From the NCBI GenBank assembly GCA_964412195.1, contig CAYPNP010000001.1:62001-126000 (forward strand): a DNA stretch of 64,000 nucleotides. Reading direction: 5' to 3'. This DNA is from CAYPNP01 sp964412195. Its GTDB lineage: Bacteria; Acidobacteriota; JAAYUB01. The position numbers and the translations under genes were made by a program. The notes beneath the pieces were generated by a model. The model saw only the letters and a program-made list of their open reading frames with translations. It was not told the DNA's origin and made no database searches. Within the stretch, counting starts at the first letter, position 1, and each line of letters begins with the position of its first letter. This document shows positions 33,257 to 41,202 of this stretch, in pieces.

Positions 33257-34980
33257 AAAAAATACCATTTACCGTCAAACTGTTCTTGAGCTACGTGCTC
33301 GTCGTGGCCGTCTTTTCAGCCGGCGCCCTGTATTTCGTCTCCGAGCGAATCGAGGAGTTCAACCTCGAAACAGTCAGCAGCCACCTGCACTCCCTGGTCA
33401 TCGCGGCGATCCGGGAGGCGCAGCCGTTCTTCGCCGCGGGCGATTGGGCGGGGCTGCAGCGGGAAGTCGGGGACCTGGGCCGCCGGCTCGGCGTGCGGAT
33501 CACCGTGGTGCGCCTGGACGGAGTGGTGGTGGCCGACTCGGATCACGATCCCGGATCCATGGACAACCACGGCACGCGTCCGGAAATCGTGGGGGCCCTC
33601 TCCAACCGGGAAGGCCATGCCACGCGGTACAGCCGCACCCTCCAGGACAACCTGATGTACGTCGCCCTGCGCTTCCCCGACTCGGGGCCGCCGGCCGGCA
33701 TCGTGCGGGTGAGCATGCGGGTCCGGAACGTGGACGCCCTGCGGGCGAAGCTGGGCCAGCAGATCGGCTGGATCGCGGCGGTCAGCCTGCTGGTGGCGCT
33801 GGTCTTCGCTTTCGTAGTCTCCCGGCGCCTGGGCCGGCCGGTGCGAAAGCTGGCCTGGGCCGCCGGGCGTTTTTCCGAGGGGCGCTTCGATGAGCGGGTC
33901 TTCCTGAAACAGCACGACGAGCTGCGGGAGCTGGCTGACGGCTTCAACCGCATGGCGGAGGAGGTGAATCACCTGTTTCAGGAGCTGGCCCGCAAGAACG
34001 AGGAGTACCGGATCATCCTGGCTTCCATCCAGGAGGGGCTGGTGGCGATCGACCGGGACGCGCGGATCGTCCAGGCCAACGAGGCTTTCTGGCGGCTGGC
34101 CCGCTGCGCGCCGTCGGTGGGAAAACCCTACTGGGAGGTGCTGCGGGCGCCGAAGTTCGCCGAAGGCCTCCGGCAGGTGAAGGACGGCGGCGCCAGCGCG
34201 GCGATCGAGGTGCCGCTGGATGACCGGACCTACCTTTGCGGCCTGACCCCGATCGCCGGGACCGGGACCACCGTGGCGCTGTTCTTCGACGTGACGGAGC
34301 GGAAGCGGCTGGAGGACATCAAGCGAGAGCTGGTGGTCAACATCTCCCACGAGTTCAAAACTCCCCTGACCTCCATCCGGGGCTTCGCCGAGGCGCTGGA
34401 GGAGGAACCGGCCGTCCACCGTGAGTACGTCGAGATCATCCGGCGCAACGCGGAGCGGCTGTCCCGCATCACCGACGACCTGCTCCTGCTCGCCCGCCTG
34501 GAGCAGCCGGCCAAGATGCTCGACCTCGAGGACGTGGATGTGCGTGAGGTGGTCGAGAGCACGGCGCGCCTCTTCCAGGCCATGCTGGGGAGCAAGGGGC
34601 TCTCGTTCGAAATCTCCGCCGCAGCCGGCCTGCCGCGGATTTCCGCCGACCGCTTCCTGCTGGAGCAAGTCTTCACGAACCTCCTGGAGAACGCGGTGCG
34701 CTATACCGAGCGGGGAGGCATCACCGTCCGGCTCCGCCGCGAGGGACGGGAGGTGGTAGCGGAGGTGGCCGACACCGGCATCGGCATCGGCGCCGAGCAC
34801 CTGCCCCGGATCTTCGAGCGATTCTACGTGGTGGACAAGTCCCGTTCCCGGGCCACCGGCGGCACCGGCCTGGGGCTGTCCATCGTCAAGAATATCGTCC
34901 TGCAGCACGGCGGGCGGATCGACATCCGGAGCCATCCCGATGAGGGCACCACCGTCATGCTGGCCTTTCCGGCCCTGTGA
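33253..34980 (+). CDS. phoR: Phosphate regulon sensor kinase PhoR
   Basis: 575-residue membrane sensor. N-terminal helix (about 8-25, LFLSYVLVVAVFSAGALYF), a periplasmic sensor stretch of ~130 residues, second helix (IGWIAAVSLLVALVFAFVVS), HAMP (LGRPVRKLAWAAGRFSEGRF), a PAS domain (EYRIILASIQEGLVAIDRDA), then HisKA with His366 in LVVNISHEFKTPLTSIRGF and HATPase (NLLENAVRYTERGG, DTGIGIGAEHLPRIFERF, GGTGLGLSIVKNI). The large periplasmic loop is more than in E. coli PhoR, which lacks one, but is common in other phyla. It is the last gene of the pst operon. Confidence 0.93.
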   Translation: MKKIPFTVKLFLSYVLVVAVFSAGALYFVSERIEEFNLETVSSHLHSLVIAAIREAQPFFAAGDWAGLQREVGDLGRRLGVRITVVRLDGVVVADSDHDPGSMDNHGTRPEIVGALSNREGHATRYSRTLQDNLMYVALRFPDSGPPAGIVRVSMRVRNVDALRAKLGQQIGWIAAVSLLVALVFAFVVSRRLGRPVRKLAWAAGRFSEGRFDERVFLKQHDELRELADGFNRMAEEVNHLFQELARKNEEYRIILASIQEGLVAIDRDARIVQANEAFWRLARCAPSVGKPYWEVLRAPKFAEGLRQVKDGGASAAIEVPLDDRTYLCGLTPIAGTGTTVALFFDVTERKRLEDIKRELVVNISHEFKTPLTSIRGFAEALEEEPAVHREYVEIIRRNAERLSRITDDLLLLARLEQPAKMLDLEDVDVREVVESTARLFQAMLGSKGLSFEISAAAGLPRISADRFLLEQVFTNLLENAVRYTERGGITVRLRREGREVVAEVADTGIGIGAEHLPRIFERFYVVDKSRSRATGGTGLGLSIVKNIVLQHGGRIDIRSHPDEGTTVMLAFPAL

Positions 34981-34981
34981 T

Positions 34982-35009
34982 GGACGTCGCCGCCGCCGGC
35001 GGCGACTGA
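34982..35009. repeat. Palindromic hairpin, GGAC-stem-GCC-stem-TGA type (copy 2)
   Basis: Nine-bp stem GTCGCCGCC (34986-34994) / GGCGGCGAC (34998-35006) with GCC loop, GGAC before and TGA after, directly downstream of phoR. Same layout as 22404-22433. Confidence 0.6.
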
Positions 35010-35075
35010 GGCTGGATCGCAACAGCCGATCATACAAGCTGGTGTGATGGTGTCAGGCTCTGTCACAACCCGGAC

Positions 35076-35226
35076 GCCGGCAGAGGGTCAGTACCGGCAT
35101 GCGTCAGCTGCCGGCGGGCATATTGACTCAGCTGGAGAGGACGATCTGCATCTTCAATAAATCCAGGTAGTTGAACCACTTCTCCCGCCGGCAGCTGACG
35201 CATGCCGGTACTGACCGCCTGCCGGC
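35076..35226. repeat. 151-bp MITE-like element with 43-bp inverted arms
   Basis: Arms 35076-35118 and 35184-35226 are reverse complements with two mismatches; the core reads TCAGTACCGGCATGCGTCAG. The 65-bp centre has no gene. The core matches the triple direct repeat at 57957-58094. The element is in the 34981-35476 gap between phoR and the DUF47 gene; the rest of that gap has a GTCCGTCCC..GGAC half-hairpin near 35325 similar to the terminator at 26754 and then the DUF47 promoter. Confidence 0.85.
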
Positions 35227-35415
35227 TTGCAATAGCTTGGCTTTTCCACTCACCTTGGCCAGCATCTCAGCCCAGGGAGGTTCGGCCATTAATGAATAGC
35301 TTTGCGGGTTGCGACATGGCGCCAGTCCGTCCCGGCGGAACGGACATCCAATGAGTGGTGCCGCGTCCCGGGGCGGGTCGACCCGGCCTACGTCGGCGAG
35401 GGGCGAAGAACCTCC

Positions 35416-35443
35416 TTGTCTCCCGGGGAAATCCTGATACAAT
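35416..35443 (+). promoter_or_regulatory. Promoter of the DUF47-pit pair
   Basis: TTGTCT (35416-35421), 16-bp spacer, TACAAT (35438-35443) with an upstream TG (TGATACAAT) giving an extended -10; leader of about 27 bases. No 11-bp repeats are seen here, so this pair may be constitutive rather than Pho-regulated. Confidence 0.55.
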
Positions 35444-35476
35444 ACCGACTCTCACCGCCTTTCGGAGAAAACGCCG

Positions 35477-36103
35477 ATGTTTAAGAAACTATTGCCCCGG
35501 GAAACCAGTTTCTTCGATTATTTCGAGCAGCTCAACGCCATCACCACCGAGGCGTGCAAGGAGTTCCTCACCATCGTCAGCGACGGACCGGGGCTCGAGG
35601 TCCGCGTCCAGCGCATCAAGGACCTGGAGCACCAGGCCGACAACGTCACCCACCGCTGCATCGAGGCGCTCCACAAGACCTTCATCACCCCCATCGATCG
35701 CCACGACATCCACAACCTCATCAAGCGGATGGACGACGTCCTCGACAACATCGACTCCGCCGCCAACCGCCTGATCCTGTATGAGCTGCGCGCCATGCGC
35801 ACCGAGGCGAGGCAGCTCGCGGAGATCCTGGTGAAGGCCTCCACCGAGCTGGCGGTGGCGGTCAAGGGCCTGCGGGACATGGGCAACGCCAAGGCCATCG
35901 TCGACTCGTGCATCATCGTCCACCAGCTGGAAAACGAGGGCGACGCCGCCAAGAGCATGGCCCTGATGCGGCTCTTCAAGGAGGAGGAGTCGCCGGTGCG
36001 CATCATCCAGTGGAAGGAAATCTTCGAGATCCTGGAGCGGGCCACCGACCGCTGCGAGGACGTGGCCAACATCATCGAAGGCATCGTCATCGAGGCGACC
36101 TGA
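35477..36103 (+). CDS. DUF47 (PhoU-like) accessory protein of Pit
   Basis: 208-residue helical cytoplasmic protein of the DUF47/YkaA family, a PhoU relative usually encoded next to pit. Visible segments are FKKLLPRETSFFDYFEQL, IKDLEHQADNVTHRCIEALHKTFITPIDRHDIHNLIKRMDDVLDNI and EILERATDRCEDVANIIEGIV, two three-helix repeats with acidic metal sites. One base separates its stop from the pit start. It probably gates or assembles the Pit transporter; a direct role in phosphate signalling is not shown by the sequence. Confidence 0.93.
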   Translation: MFKKLLPRETSFFDYFEQLNAITTEACKEFLTIVSDGPGLEVRVQRIKDLEHQADNVTHRCIEALHKTFITPIDRHDIHNLIKRMDDVLDNIDSAANRLILYELRAMRTEARQLAEILVKASTELAVAVKGLRDMGNAKAIVDSCIIVHQLENEGDAAKSMALMRLFKEEESPVRIIQWKEIFEILERATDRCEDVANIIEGIVIEAT

Positions 36104-36104
36104 T

Positions 36105-37139
36105 ATGTCCTTCGAAGCCACCTGGTACCTGGTGATCGGGACCATCCTGGTCGCCCTTGCCTTCGACGTCATCAACGGCTTTCACGACGCGGCCAACTCC
36201 ATTGCCACCATCGTCTCCACCCGGGTGCTCTCGCCGCGCTTCGCCGTGCTCTGGGCGGCGTTCTTCAACTTCATCGCCATGTTCATCTTCGCCCCCAAGG
36301 TGGCGGACACCATCTCCAAGATCGTGATCATCCGGCAGGGCTCCCCGGCGTTCGTCCACGTGGTGCTGGCGGGGCTCCTGGGGGCCATCTTCTGGGACCT
36401 GCTGACGTGGTTGTGGGGACTGCCCACCAGTTCCTCCCACGCACTGATCGGAGGGTTTGCCGGGGCGGGGGTGGCCTACGGCGGCTGGAATATCATCCAT
36501 TGGAAGAAGCTACTCTCCACGATGGCGTTCATCCCGCTGGCGCCGCTGATCGGGTTTGTCCTCGGCTTTGGGGTGATGGTGGCCGTATACTGGATCTTCC
36601 GGCGCTGGCGCCCCTCCGCGGTGGATCACTTCTTCCGCAAGGGGCAGCTGTTTTCCGCCGCCCTGTATTCATTGGGGCACGGTGGGAACGATGCGCAGAA
36701 GACTATGGGTGTCATTGTCGCTCTCCTGGTCGCGGCGGGGGCTTTTTCCTCCAAGGAACAATTGTCCCTGACACATATGAAGACGGCCTGGATCATCCTG
36801 GCCTGCCACGCGGCCATGGGCATCGGCACCGCCCTGGGCGGCTGGCGCATCGTCAAGACCATGGGCATGAAGATCACCAAGCTCAAGCCTGTTGGCGGAT
36901 TCTGCGCGGAAACCGCCGGGGCGCTCACGCTCTTCATGGCTACGTTCGGCGGCGTTCCGGTTTCCACCACTCACACCATCGCCGGCGGCATCACCGGCGT
37001 GGGCGCCACCACCAACCTCTCCGGCGTGAAGTGGGGCGTGGCCATGCGGATCGTCTGGGCCTGGATCTTCACCATCCCCTGCGCGGCCATCGTCTCGGCC
37101 GTGTGCTTCCTCATCCTCGAAAGGGTCTTCCTGAGGTAA
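36105..37139 (+). CDS. pit: Low-affinity inorganic phosphate transporter (Pit family)
   Basis: Inner-membrane transporter of 344 residues importing metal-phosphate with protons or Na+. PiT repeats are seen: FDVINGFHDAANSIATIVSTRVLSP in the N-terminal half and GLPTSSSHALIGGFAGAG, SLGHGGNDAQKTMGVI, and GGVPVSTTHTIAGGITGVG in later parts. About ten hydrophobic segments. It is coupled to the DUF47 gene and follows the pst-pho operon, giving the cell a second Pi route. Followed by heptamer repeats and a new promoter. Confidence 0.95.
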   Translation: MSFEATWYLVIGTILVALAFDVINGFHDAANSIATIVSTRVLSPRFAVLWAAFFNFIAMFIFAPKVADTISKIVIIRQGSPAFVHVVLAGLLGAIFWDLLTWLWGLPTSSSHALIGGFAGAGVAYGGWNIIHWKKLLSTMAFIPLAPLIGFVLGFGVMVAVYWIFRRWRPSAVDHFFRKGQLFSAALYSLGHGGNDAQKTMGVIVALLVAAGAFSSKEQLSLTHMKTAWIILACHAAMGIGTALGGWRIVKTMGMKITKLKPVGGFCAETAGALTLFMATFGGVPVSTTHTIAGGITGVGATTNLSGVKWGVAMRIVWAWIFTIPCAAIVSAVCFLILERVFLR

Positions 37140-37147
37140 TCCTCGGA

Positions 37148-37238
37148 CGATTGCGAATTGCGAATTGCGGATTGCGAATTGGGAACCTGCCGGCTCCCGA
37201 TTTCAATTCGCAATTGGCAATTCGCAATTCGCAATCCG
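37148..37238. repeat. Opposed heptamer repeats (GCGAATT / AATTCGC)
   Basis: Units of ATTGCGA type at 37148-37183 and their reverse-complement AATTCGC units at 37204-37238, separated by ~20 bases, so the tract forms a hairpin after pit. Confidence 0.88.
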
Positions 37239-37281
37239 CCCCGACTTCCATCCGCCCCGTGGCGTCGGGGATAGTTTCGCC

Positions 37282-37310
37282 TTGACGGAAGTGGCAGGCT
37301 CAAGTAACAT
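37282..37310 (+). promoter_or_regulatory. Promoter of the lipid-biosynthesis cluster
   Basis: TTGACG (37282-37287), 17-bp spacer, TAACAT (37305-37310); leader of about 30 bases to the SDR gene. It is the only promoter I can see before the cluster that ends at 45747. Confidence 0.5.
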
Positions 37311-37345
37311 CAGCGGTTGCGCAACCGGTTGGAACAGGTCTCCCC

Positions 37346-38104
37346 ATGGCACTCTTCGCCGACAAAGTGGTTCTGGTCACCGGCAGCTCCCGCGGCATCG
37401 GGGCCGCCATCGCCCGCGCGTTCGCCCGGGAGGGCGCCGACGTGGCCCTGAACCACCGCAGCGCCGGCGGCTCGTCCGAGGCCAAGGCGGGGGAACTGGC
37501 GGTGGAGCTCCGGTCCCTGGGCCGGCGCGCCCACACCTTCCAGGCCGACATCGCCGACCGCGAGGCCGTCCGCCAGATGATGGAGGCGGTCCGGCAGCAG
37601 TTCGGCCGGCTGGACGTCCTGGTGCTGAACGCCGCCCGCGCCCCCTTCAAGCCGCTGGAGAAGCTGCTCGAGCGGGAGATGCGCCAGCTGGTGGATACCA
37701 ACTACATCGGCCACCTGCTCTGCATCAAGGAGGCCCTGCCGCTGCTCGAGGCCGCCGGCGGGAGCGTGGTGTTCATCTCCAGCCTGGGCAGCCGCTTCTA
37801 CAACCCCTCCTACCCGCTCGGCAGCATGAAGGCGGCCATGGAATCGGTGGTGCGGGACTGCGGCGAGACCCTCGGCCCCCGCGGCGTGCGCGTCAACGCC
37901 GTCTGCGGCGGGATCGTCAAGACGGATTCCTTCAAGACCCTGCGCCTGGTGTGGGACGGGCTAGACCGGATCCCGGAGGCCCTCTGCGTCGAGCCGGAGG
38001 AGATCGCCGACGCCGTCCTGTTCCTGTGCTCGCCGGCGGCGCGGGGCGTCCGCGGCCAGACCCTGGTGGTGGACCGCGGCCTGGGCAACCGGCTGCTCCG
38101 CTGA
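37346..38104 (+). CDS. SDR-family reductase of the lipid cluster (FabG/FabL-like)
   Basis: 252-residue short-chain dehydrogenase/reductase, likely reducing a 3-ketoacyl or enoyl intermediate on the carrier protein. N-terminal NAD(P) site GSSRGIGAAIARAFAREGA with a basic NHRSAGGSS that suggests NADPH; NAARAPF replaces the usual NNAG. The active-site region is SSLGSRFYNPSYPLGSMKAA: Tyr156 is six residues before Lys162 (Tyr-x5-Lys) rather than Tyr-x3-Lys (FabG) or Tyr-x6-Lys (FabI/FabL), so the exact reaction is uncertain. It is first in the cluster and corresponds in position to the reductase/dehydrogenase genes of other carrier-ketosynthase lipid loci. Confidence 0.85.
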   Translation: MALFADKVVLVTGSSRGIGAAIARAFAREGADVALNHRSAGGSSEAKAGELAVELRSLGRRAHTFQADIADREAVRQMMEAVRQQFGRLDVLVLNAARAPFKPLEKLLEREMRQLVDTNYIGHLLCIKEALPLLEAAGGSVVFISSLGSRFYNPSYPLGSMKAAMESVVRDCGETLGPRGVRVNAVCGGIVKTDSFKTLRLVWDGLDRIPEALCVEPEEIADAVLFLCSPAARGVRGQTLVVDRGLGNRLLR

Positions 38105-38139
38105 GCGCCGAACCGAATCATCCTCTAGGAGTGAAGAAC

Positions 38140-38706
38140 ATGCCGAACCTGGTCAGCCAAGAGAGAGTGTACGAGGAAATCAAGAAGGCCCTGGCGGAGA
38201 CGCTGCGGGCCAAGCCGGAGAACGTCAAGCCGGAGAGCTCCCTGGTGCGGGACCTGTCCGCGGAGTCCCTCGACTTCCTGGACATCGACTACCGCCTGGA
38301 GCAGGCCTTCGGCATCAAGATGGCCCGGCACTTCTTCATCGAGCACATCGAGGAGATGTTCGGCGAGGGCGCCGCGATCGACCCCGACGGCCGGTTGACC
38401 GAGCCCGCCCTGGCGCTGCTCAAGGACCGGTACGGCGAGCAGAACCTGCCCGACCTGTCCGGCGGCCTGGAAATGGAGCAGCTGCCCGGCCTGATCACCG
38501 TCCGCTCCCTGGCGGACGCCGTGCAGAACATCCTGGCCACGCTGCCGGAAAAGTGCGCCTGCGGCGCGTCCGCCTGGAAGGCCGACGACGGCGCCCACGT
38601 CACCTGCGGCGCCTGCGGCGCGGCGGCCGCCTACACCAACGGCGACGACCTCATCCAGCAGTGGCTCACCCGCATGCAGGCCGAGACCGGCCTGTTCAAG
38701 AAGTGA
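38140..38706 (+). CDS. AcpXL-like acyl carrier protein fused to a C-terminal zinc ribbon
   Basis: 188-residue carrier protein. Residues 1-95 form an acyl-carrier domain with phosphopantetheine Ser43 in DLSAESLDFLDIDYRLEQ, then FGIKMARHFFIEH. The ESLDFLDI and FGIK spacing closely follows AcpXL, the special carrier for very-long-chain fatty acids of rhizobial lipid A. Unlike AcpXL (~92 residues), it continues with a linker and a Cys4 ribbon (C139, C141, C156, C159) near the C-terminus, an unusual fusion. I use ATG 38140 with AGGAG nine bases upstream. It sits between the SDR and the first ketosynthase. Confidence 0.85.
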   Translation: MPNLVSQERVYEEIKKALAETLRAKPENVKPESSLVRDLSAESLDFLDIDYRLEQAFGIKMARHFFIEHIEEMFGEGAAIDPDGRLTEPALALLKDRYGEQNLPDLSGGLEMEQLPGLITVRSLADAVQNILATLPEKCACGASAWKADDGAHVTCGACGAAAAYTNGDDLIQQWLTRMQAETGLFKK

Positions 38707-38729
38707 GCGGCCCGCCCCCCCTTCCACAC

Positions 38730-40019
38730 ATGGCAGAGAACTTCACGCGGCGCCGGGTGGTGGTCACCGGCTACGGCATGATCACCCCCCTGGGGCCTGA
38801 CGCCGAGACCACGTTCCGCCGGGCGGCCCAGGGGCACTCCGGCATCGACTGGATCAGCGCCTTCGACACCCGCGGCCTGCCCTGCCGGATCGGCGGCCAG
38901 GTGGACGACCGCTGGCTGCCGAAGGACGAGGGCGCCGACCGGTACGGCCGGCTGGTGTCCCGCGGCCTGCGGCTCCTGCTGGCCGCGGCGGCCGAGGCGG
39001 CGGACCGGGCCCGTTTCCTGGAGATCGCGGACCGCGACCGGATCGCCGTGTCCGTGGGCTCCCACGGCGCCAACCCGACGGTGGCCGAGGTCCTGTTCCT
39101 GCACCGCTTCTCCGACGGCGAAGGGCGCTGGGACGTGCCGGGCCTGCTGGCCGCCGGCGGCTACGACCACCACATCTTCTACCGGCGCAAGCCCGACATC
39201 GTGCCCTGTTTCGTGGCGGAGCGCTACCGCTGCGGCGGGCCGAACCTGTCCGTGGTGTCAGCCTGCGCCGCCTCGGCCCAGGCCATCGGCGAGGCGACCC
39301 GCTACATCCGCGAGGGCCGCTGCGACGCCGCCCTGGCCGGCGGCTGCGAGGCGACGCTGACCTTCACCGGCTTCGTGGGCTTCAGCCTGCTCAAGGCCAT
39401 GGCCGAGAAGTACGCGACGCCCCAGACCGCCTCGCGGCCGTTCGACCGCAAGCGCAACGGCTTCGTCATGAGCGAGGGGGCGGGCGCGCTGGTGCTCGAG
39501 GAGCTGGAGCACGCCCGGGCCCGCGGCGCGGAAATCCTGGGCGAGGTGCTGGGCTACGGCGACTCGGCCGACGCCTACCGCATCACCGACACCCACCCCG
39601 CGGGCGAGGGGGCGATGCTGGCCATGCGGCGCGCCCTGGCCGACGCCGGGCTGCCCCCGGAGGCCGTGGAGTACATCAACGCCCACGGCACGTCCACCAC
39701 CCAGAACGACATCGCCGAGACCAAGGCCATCAAGGCGGTGTTCGGCGAGCGGGCGAAGCAGGTCCCGGTCAGCTCCAACAAGTCGATGCTCGGCCACACC
39801 ATCGGCGCGGCCGGCGCCATCGAGGCGGCCCTGACCCTGCTGGGCCTGCGCGAGGGCGTGCTGCTGCCCACCATCAACCACGAGTTCCCCGATCCCAAGT
39901 GCGACCTGGACTACGTCCCCAACGCCGCCCGGCAGGTGCCCCACCGGGTGGCCCTGTCCAACTCCTTCGGCTTCGGCGGGCAGAACGCCTGCCTCTGCCT
40001 GGGGCGCTGCGATGGCTGA
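38730..40019 (+). CDS. Beta-ketoacyl-ACP synthase (KS1)
   Basis: 429-residue FabF-type condensing enzyme that extends an acyl chain on the carrier protein by two carbons. Complete catalytic set: Cys179 in SVVSACAASAQAIGEA, His in NAHGTSTTQND, and His in NKSMLGHTIGAAG, with the C-terminal SNSFGFGGQNACL. The start overlaps nothing; ATG 38730 lies 21 bases after the carrier stop. The stop overlaps KS2 by 8 bases. An insert around GGYDHHIFYRRKPDIV is longer than in FabF and may shape a special substrate pocket. In the AcpXL loci two FabF-type enzymes work together; this would be the active member. Confidence 0.93.
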   Translation: MAENFTRRRVVVTGYGMITPLGPDAETTFRRAAQGHSGIDWISAFDTRGLPCRIGGQVDDRWLPKDEGADRYGRLVSRGLRLLLAAAAEAADRARFLEIADRDRIAVSVGSHGANPTVAEVLFLHRFSDGEGRWDVPGLLAAGGYDHHIFYRRKPDIVPCFVAERYRCGGPNLSVVSACAASAQAIGEATRYIREGRCDAALAGGCEATLTFTGFVGFSLLKAMAEKYATPQTASRPFDRKRNGFVMSEGAGALVLEELEHARARGAEILGEVLGYGDSADAYRITDTHPAGEGAMLAMRRALADAGLPPEAVEYINAHGTSTTQNDIAETKAIKAVFGERAKQVPVSSNKSMLGHTIGAAGAIEAALTLLGLREGVLLPTINHEFPDPKCDLDYVPNAARQVPHRVALSNSFGFGGQNACLCLGRCDG

Positions 40020-41199
40020 TCGCGTGGCGATCACTGGCGCCGGGGCGGTGAGCGCCCTGGGCGCCTCCGCAGCCGACACCCTGGCCGGCCTGGCCCGGGC
40101 GGAGAGCGGGATCCGTCCCATCGGCGATTTCGACGCCTCCGGCTTCGCCTGCCGCGCCGCGGCGCGGAGCGCGCGGCCGGACCCCGACGCCCTCGGCGTC
40201 CACCCCCGCGACGCCCGGATCATGGGCGCGCCGGCGCTCTGGCTGCTCCAGGCCGGGCGCGAGGCGGCCGCCGGGGCGGGTCTGCCCGCCGCCGGCATCC
40301 CGCCCGAGGCGCTGGGCTGCTTCGCCGCCATGGGCATGGTGGACCCGGACGTGGCCGACCTGCAGGGCGCGGTGCGGAAGTCGCGCGGCGAGGCCGGTCT
40401 GGACTTCGGCCGGTTCTACGCCGGCGCGTATCGGGAGATCCACCCCCTCTGGCCGCTGGCCATGCTCAACAACGTCGGCTTCTGCCTGGCCGCCATCGGC
40501 CTGGGGCTGCGCGGCGAGAATGCCACCTTTTCGCCCTCCCCCGACGGGACCGTGGCGGCGCTGGCCGAGGCGGCCGACGCGCTGGCCGCGGGACGGGCGG
40601 CGGCGGTCCTGGCGGGCGGCGTCGGCGAGGCCGTCTCGCCCTGGAGCCTGGCCCGGGCGCACCTGTCGATGACACTCAGTCCCGCCGGCGCCTGCCGGCC
40701 CTTCGACTCCGGCCGGGACGGTGCCGTCCCCGGCGAGGGCGGCGCCCTGCTGGTGCTGGAGAAGGAGTCGGCCGCCCGGGCCCGCGGCGTCACGCCCCTG
40801 GCGGTGCTGGCCGGCTGGGGCCTGGCGTGGGACGCCGACCCGGCGGCGGGTTGGGCGCGCGCGGCCGGAGCGGCGCTGGCCATGGCGCACGCGCAGGCGG
40901 AATCGGTGGAATTGGTCATGGCCCACGGCGACGGCACTCCGGAGGGCGACGCCGCGGAGTCCGTCGCGATCCGGCGGATCCTCGGCGCGGCCGCGGACGG
41001 CGTCCCGGTGCTGGCCACCAAGGGCGCCCTGGGCCACTGCGGCGCCGGCTCGCCGGCGCTGGACGCGGCCCTGGCGGCCCTGATCCTGGCGGGCGGCCCG
41101 CTGCCTCCGCCGGCGGCGACGCGGCCCGAACGGATCCTGATCCTGACCCGCGGCGGGGAGGGCGGCGCGGGCGCCCTGCTCCTGGACGCGGCGAGGTAA
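40012..41199 (+). CDS. Ketosynthase-fold protein lacking the catalytic cysteine (KS2, CLF-like)
   Basis: 395-residue thiolase-fold protein related to FabF but shorter. In the nucleophile elbow the expected Cys is replaced: the sequence is ENATFSPSPDGTVAAL with Ser176-Pro177 where TTACASATQAI stands in KS3. The other two landmarks are partly retained (MAHGDGTPEGD and KGALGHCGAGS). The substitution means it cannot form an acyl-thioester. The closest analogy is a chain-length factor of a KS/CLF heterodimer, which fits its 8-base overlap with active KS1, or a decarboxylating partner. It is not fragmented or frameshifted, so it is a genuine variant, not decay. Confidence 0.85.
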   Translation: MADRVAITGAGAVSALGASAADTLAGLARAESGIRPIGDFDASGFACRAAARSARPDPDALGVHPRDARIMGAPALWLLQAGREAAAGAGLPAAGIPPEALGCFAAMGMVDPDVADLQGAVRKSRGEAGLDFGRFYAGAYREIHPLWPLAMLNNVGFCLAAIGLGLRGENATFSPSPDGTVAALAEAADALAAGRAAAVLAGGVGEAVSPWSLARAHLSMTLSPAGACRPFDSGRDGAVPGEGGALLVLEKESAARARGVTPLAVLAGWGLAWDADPAAGWARAAGAALAMAHAQAESVELVMAHGDGTPEGDAAESVAIRRILGAAADGVPVLATKGALGHCGAGSPALDAALAALILAGGPLPPPAATRPERILILTRGGEGGAGALLLDAAR

Positions 41200-41202
41200 G
41201 CC

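Noticed and set aside
35128..35442. 104-codon minus-strand frame in the phoR-DUF47 gap
   Set aside because: It reads across the MITE-like element and promoter, with no start signal.
37165..38139. N-terminal extension of the carrier-protein frame
   Set aside because: It overlaps the SDR gene in a different frame; true start at 38140 with ribosome site.
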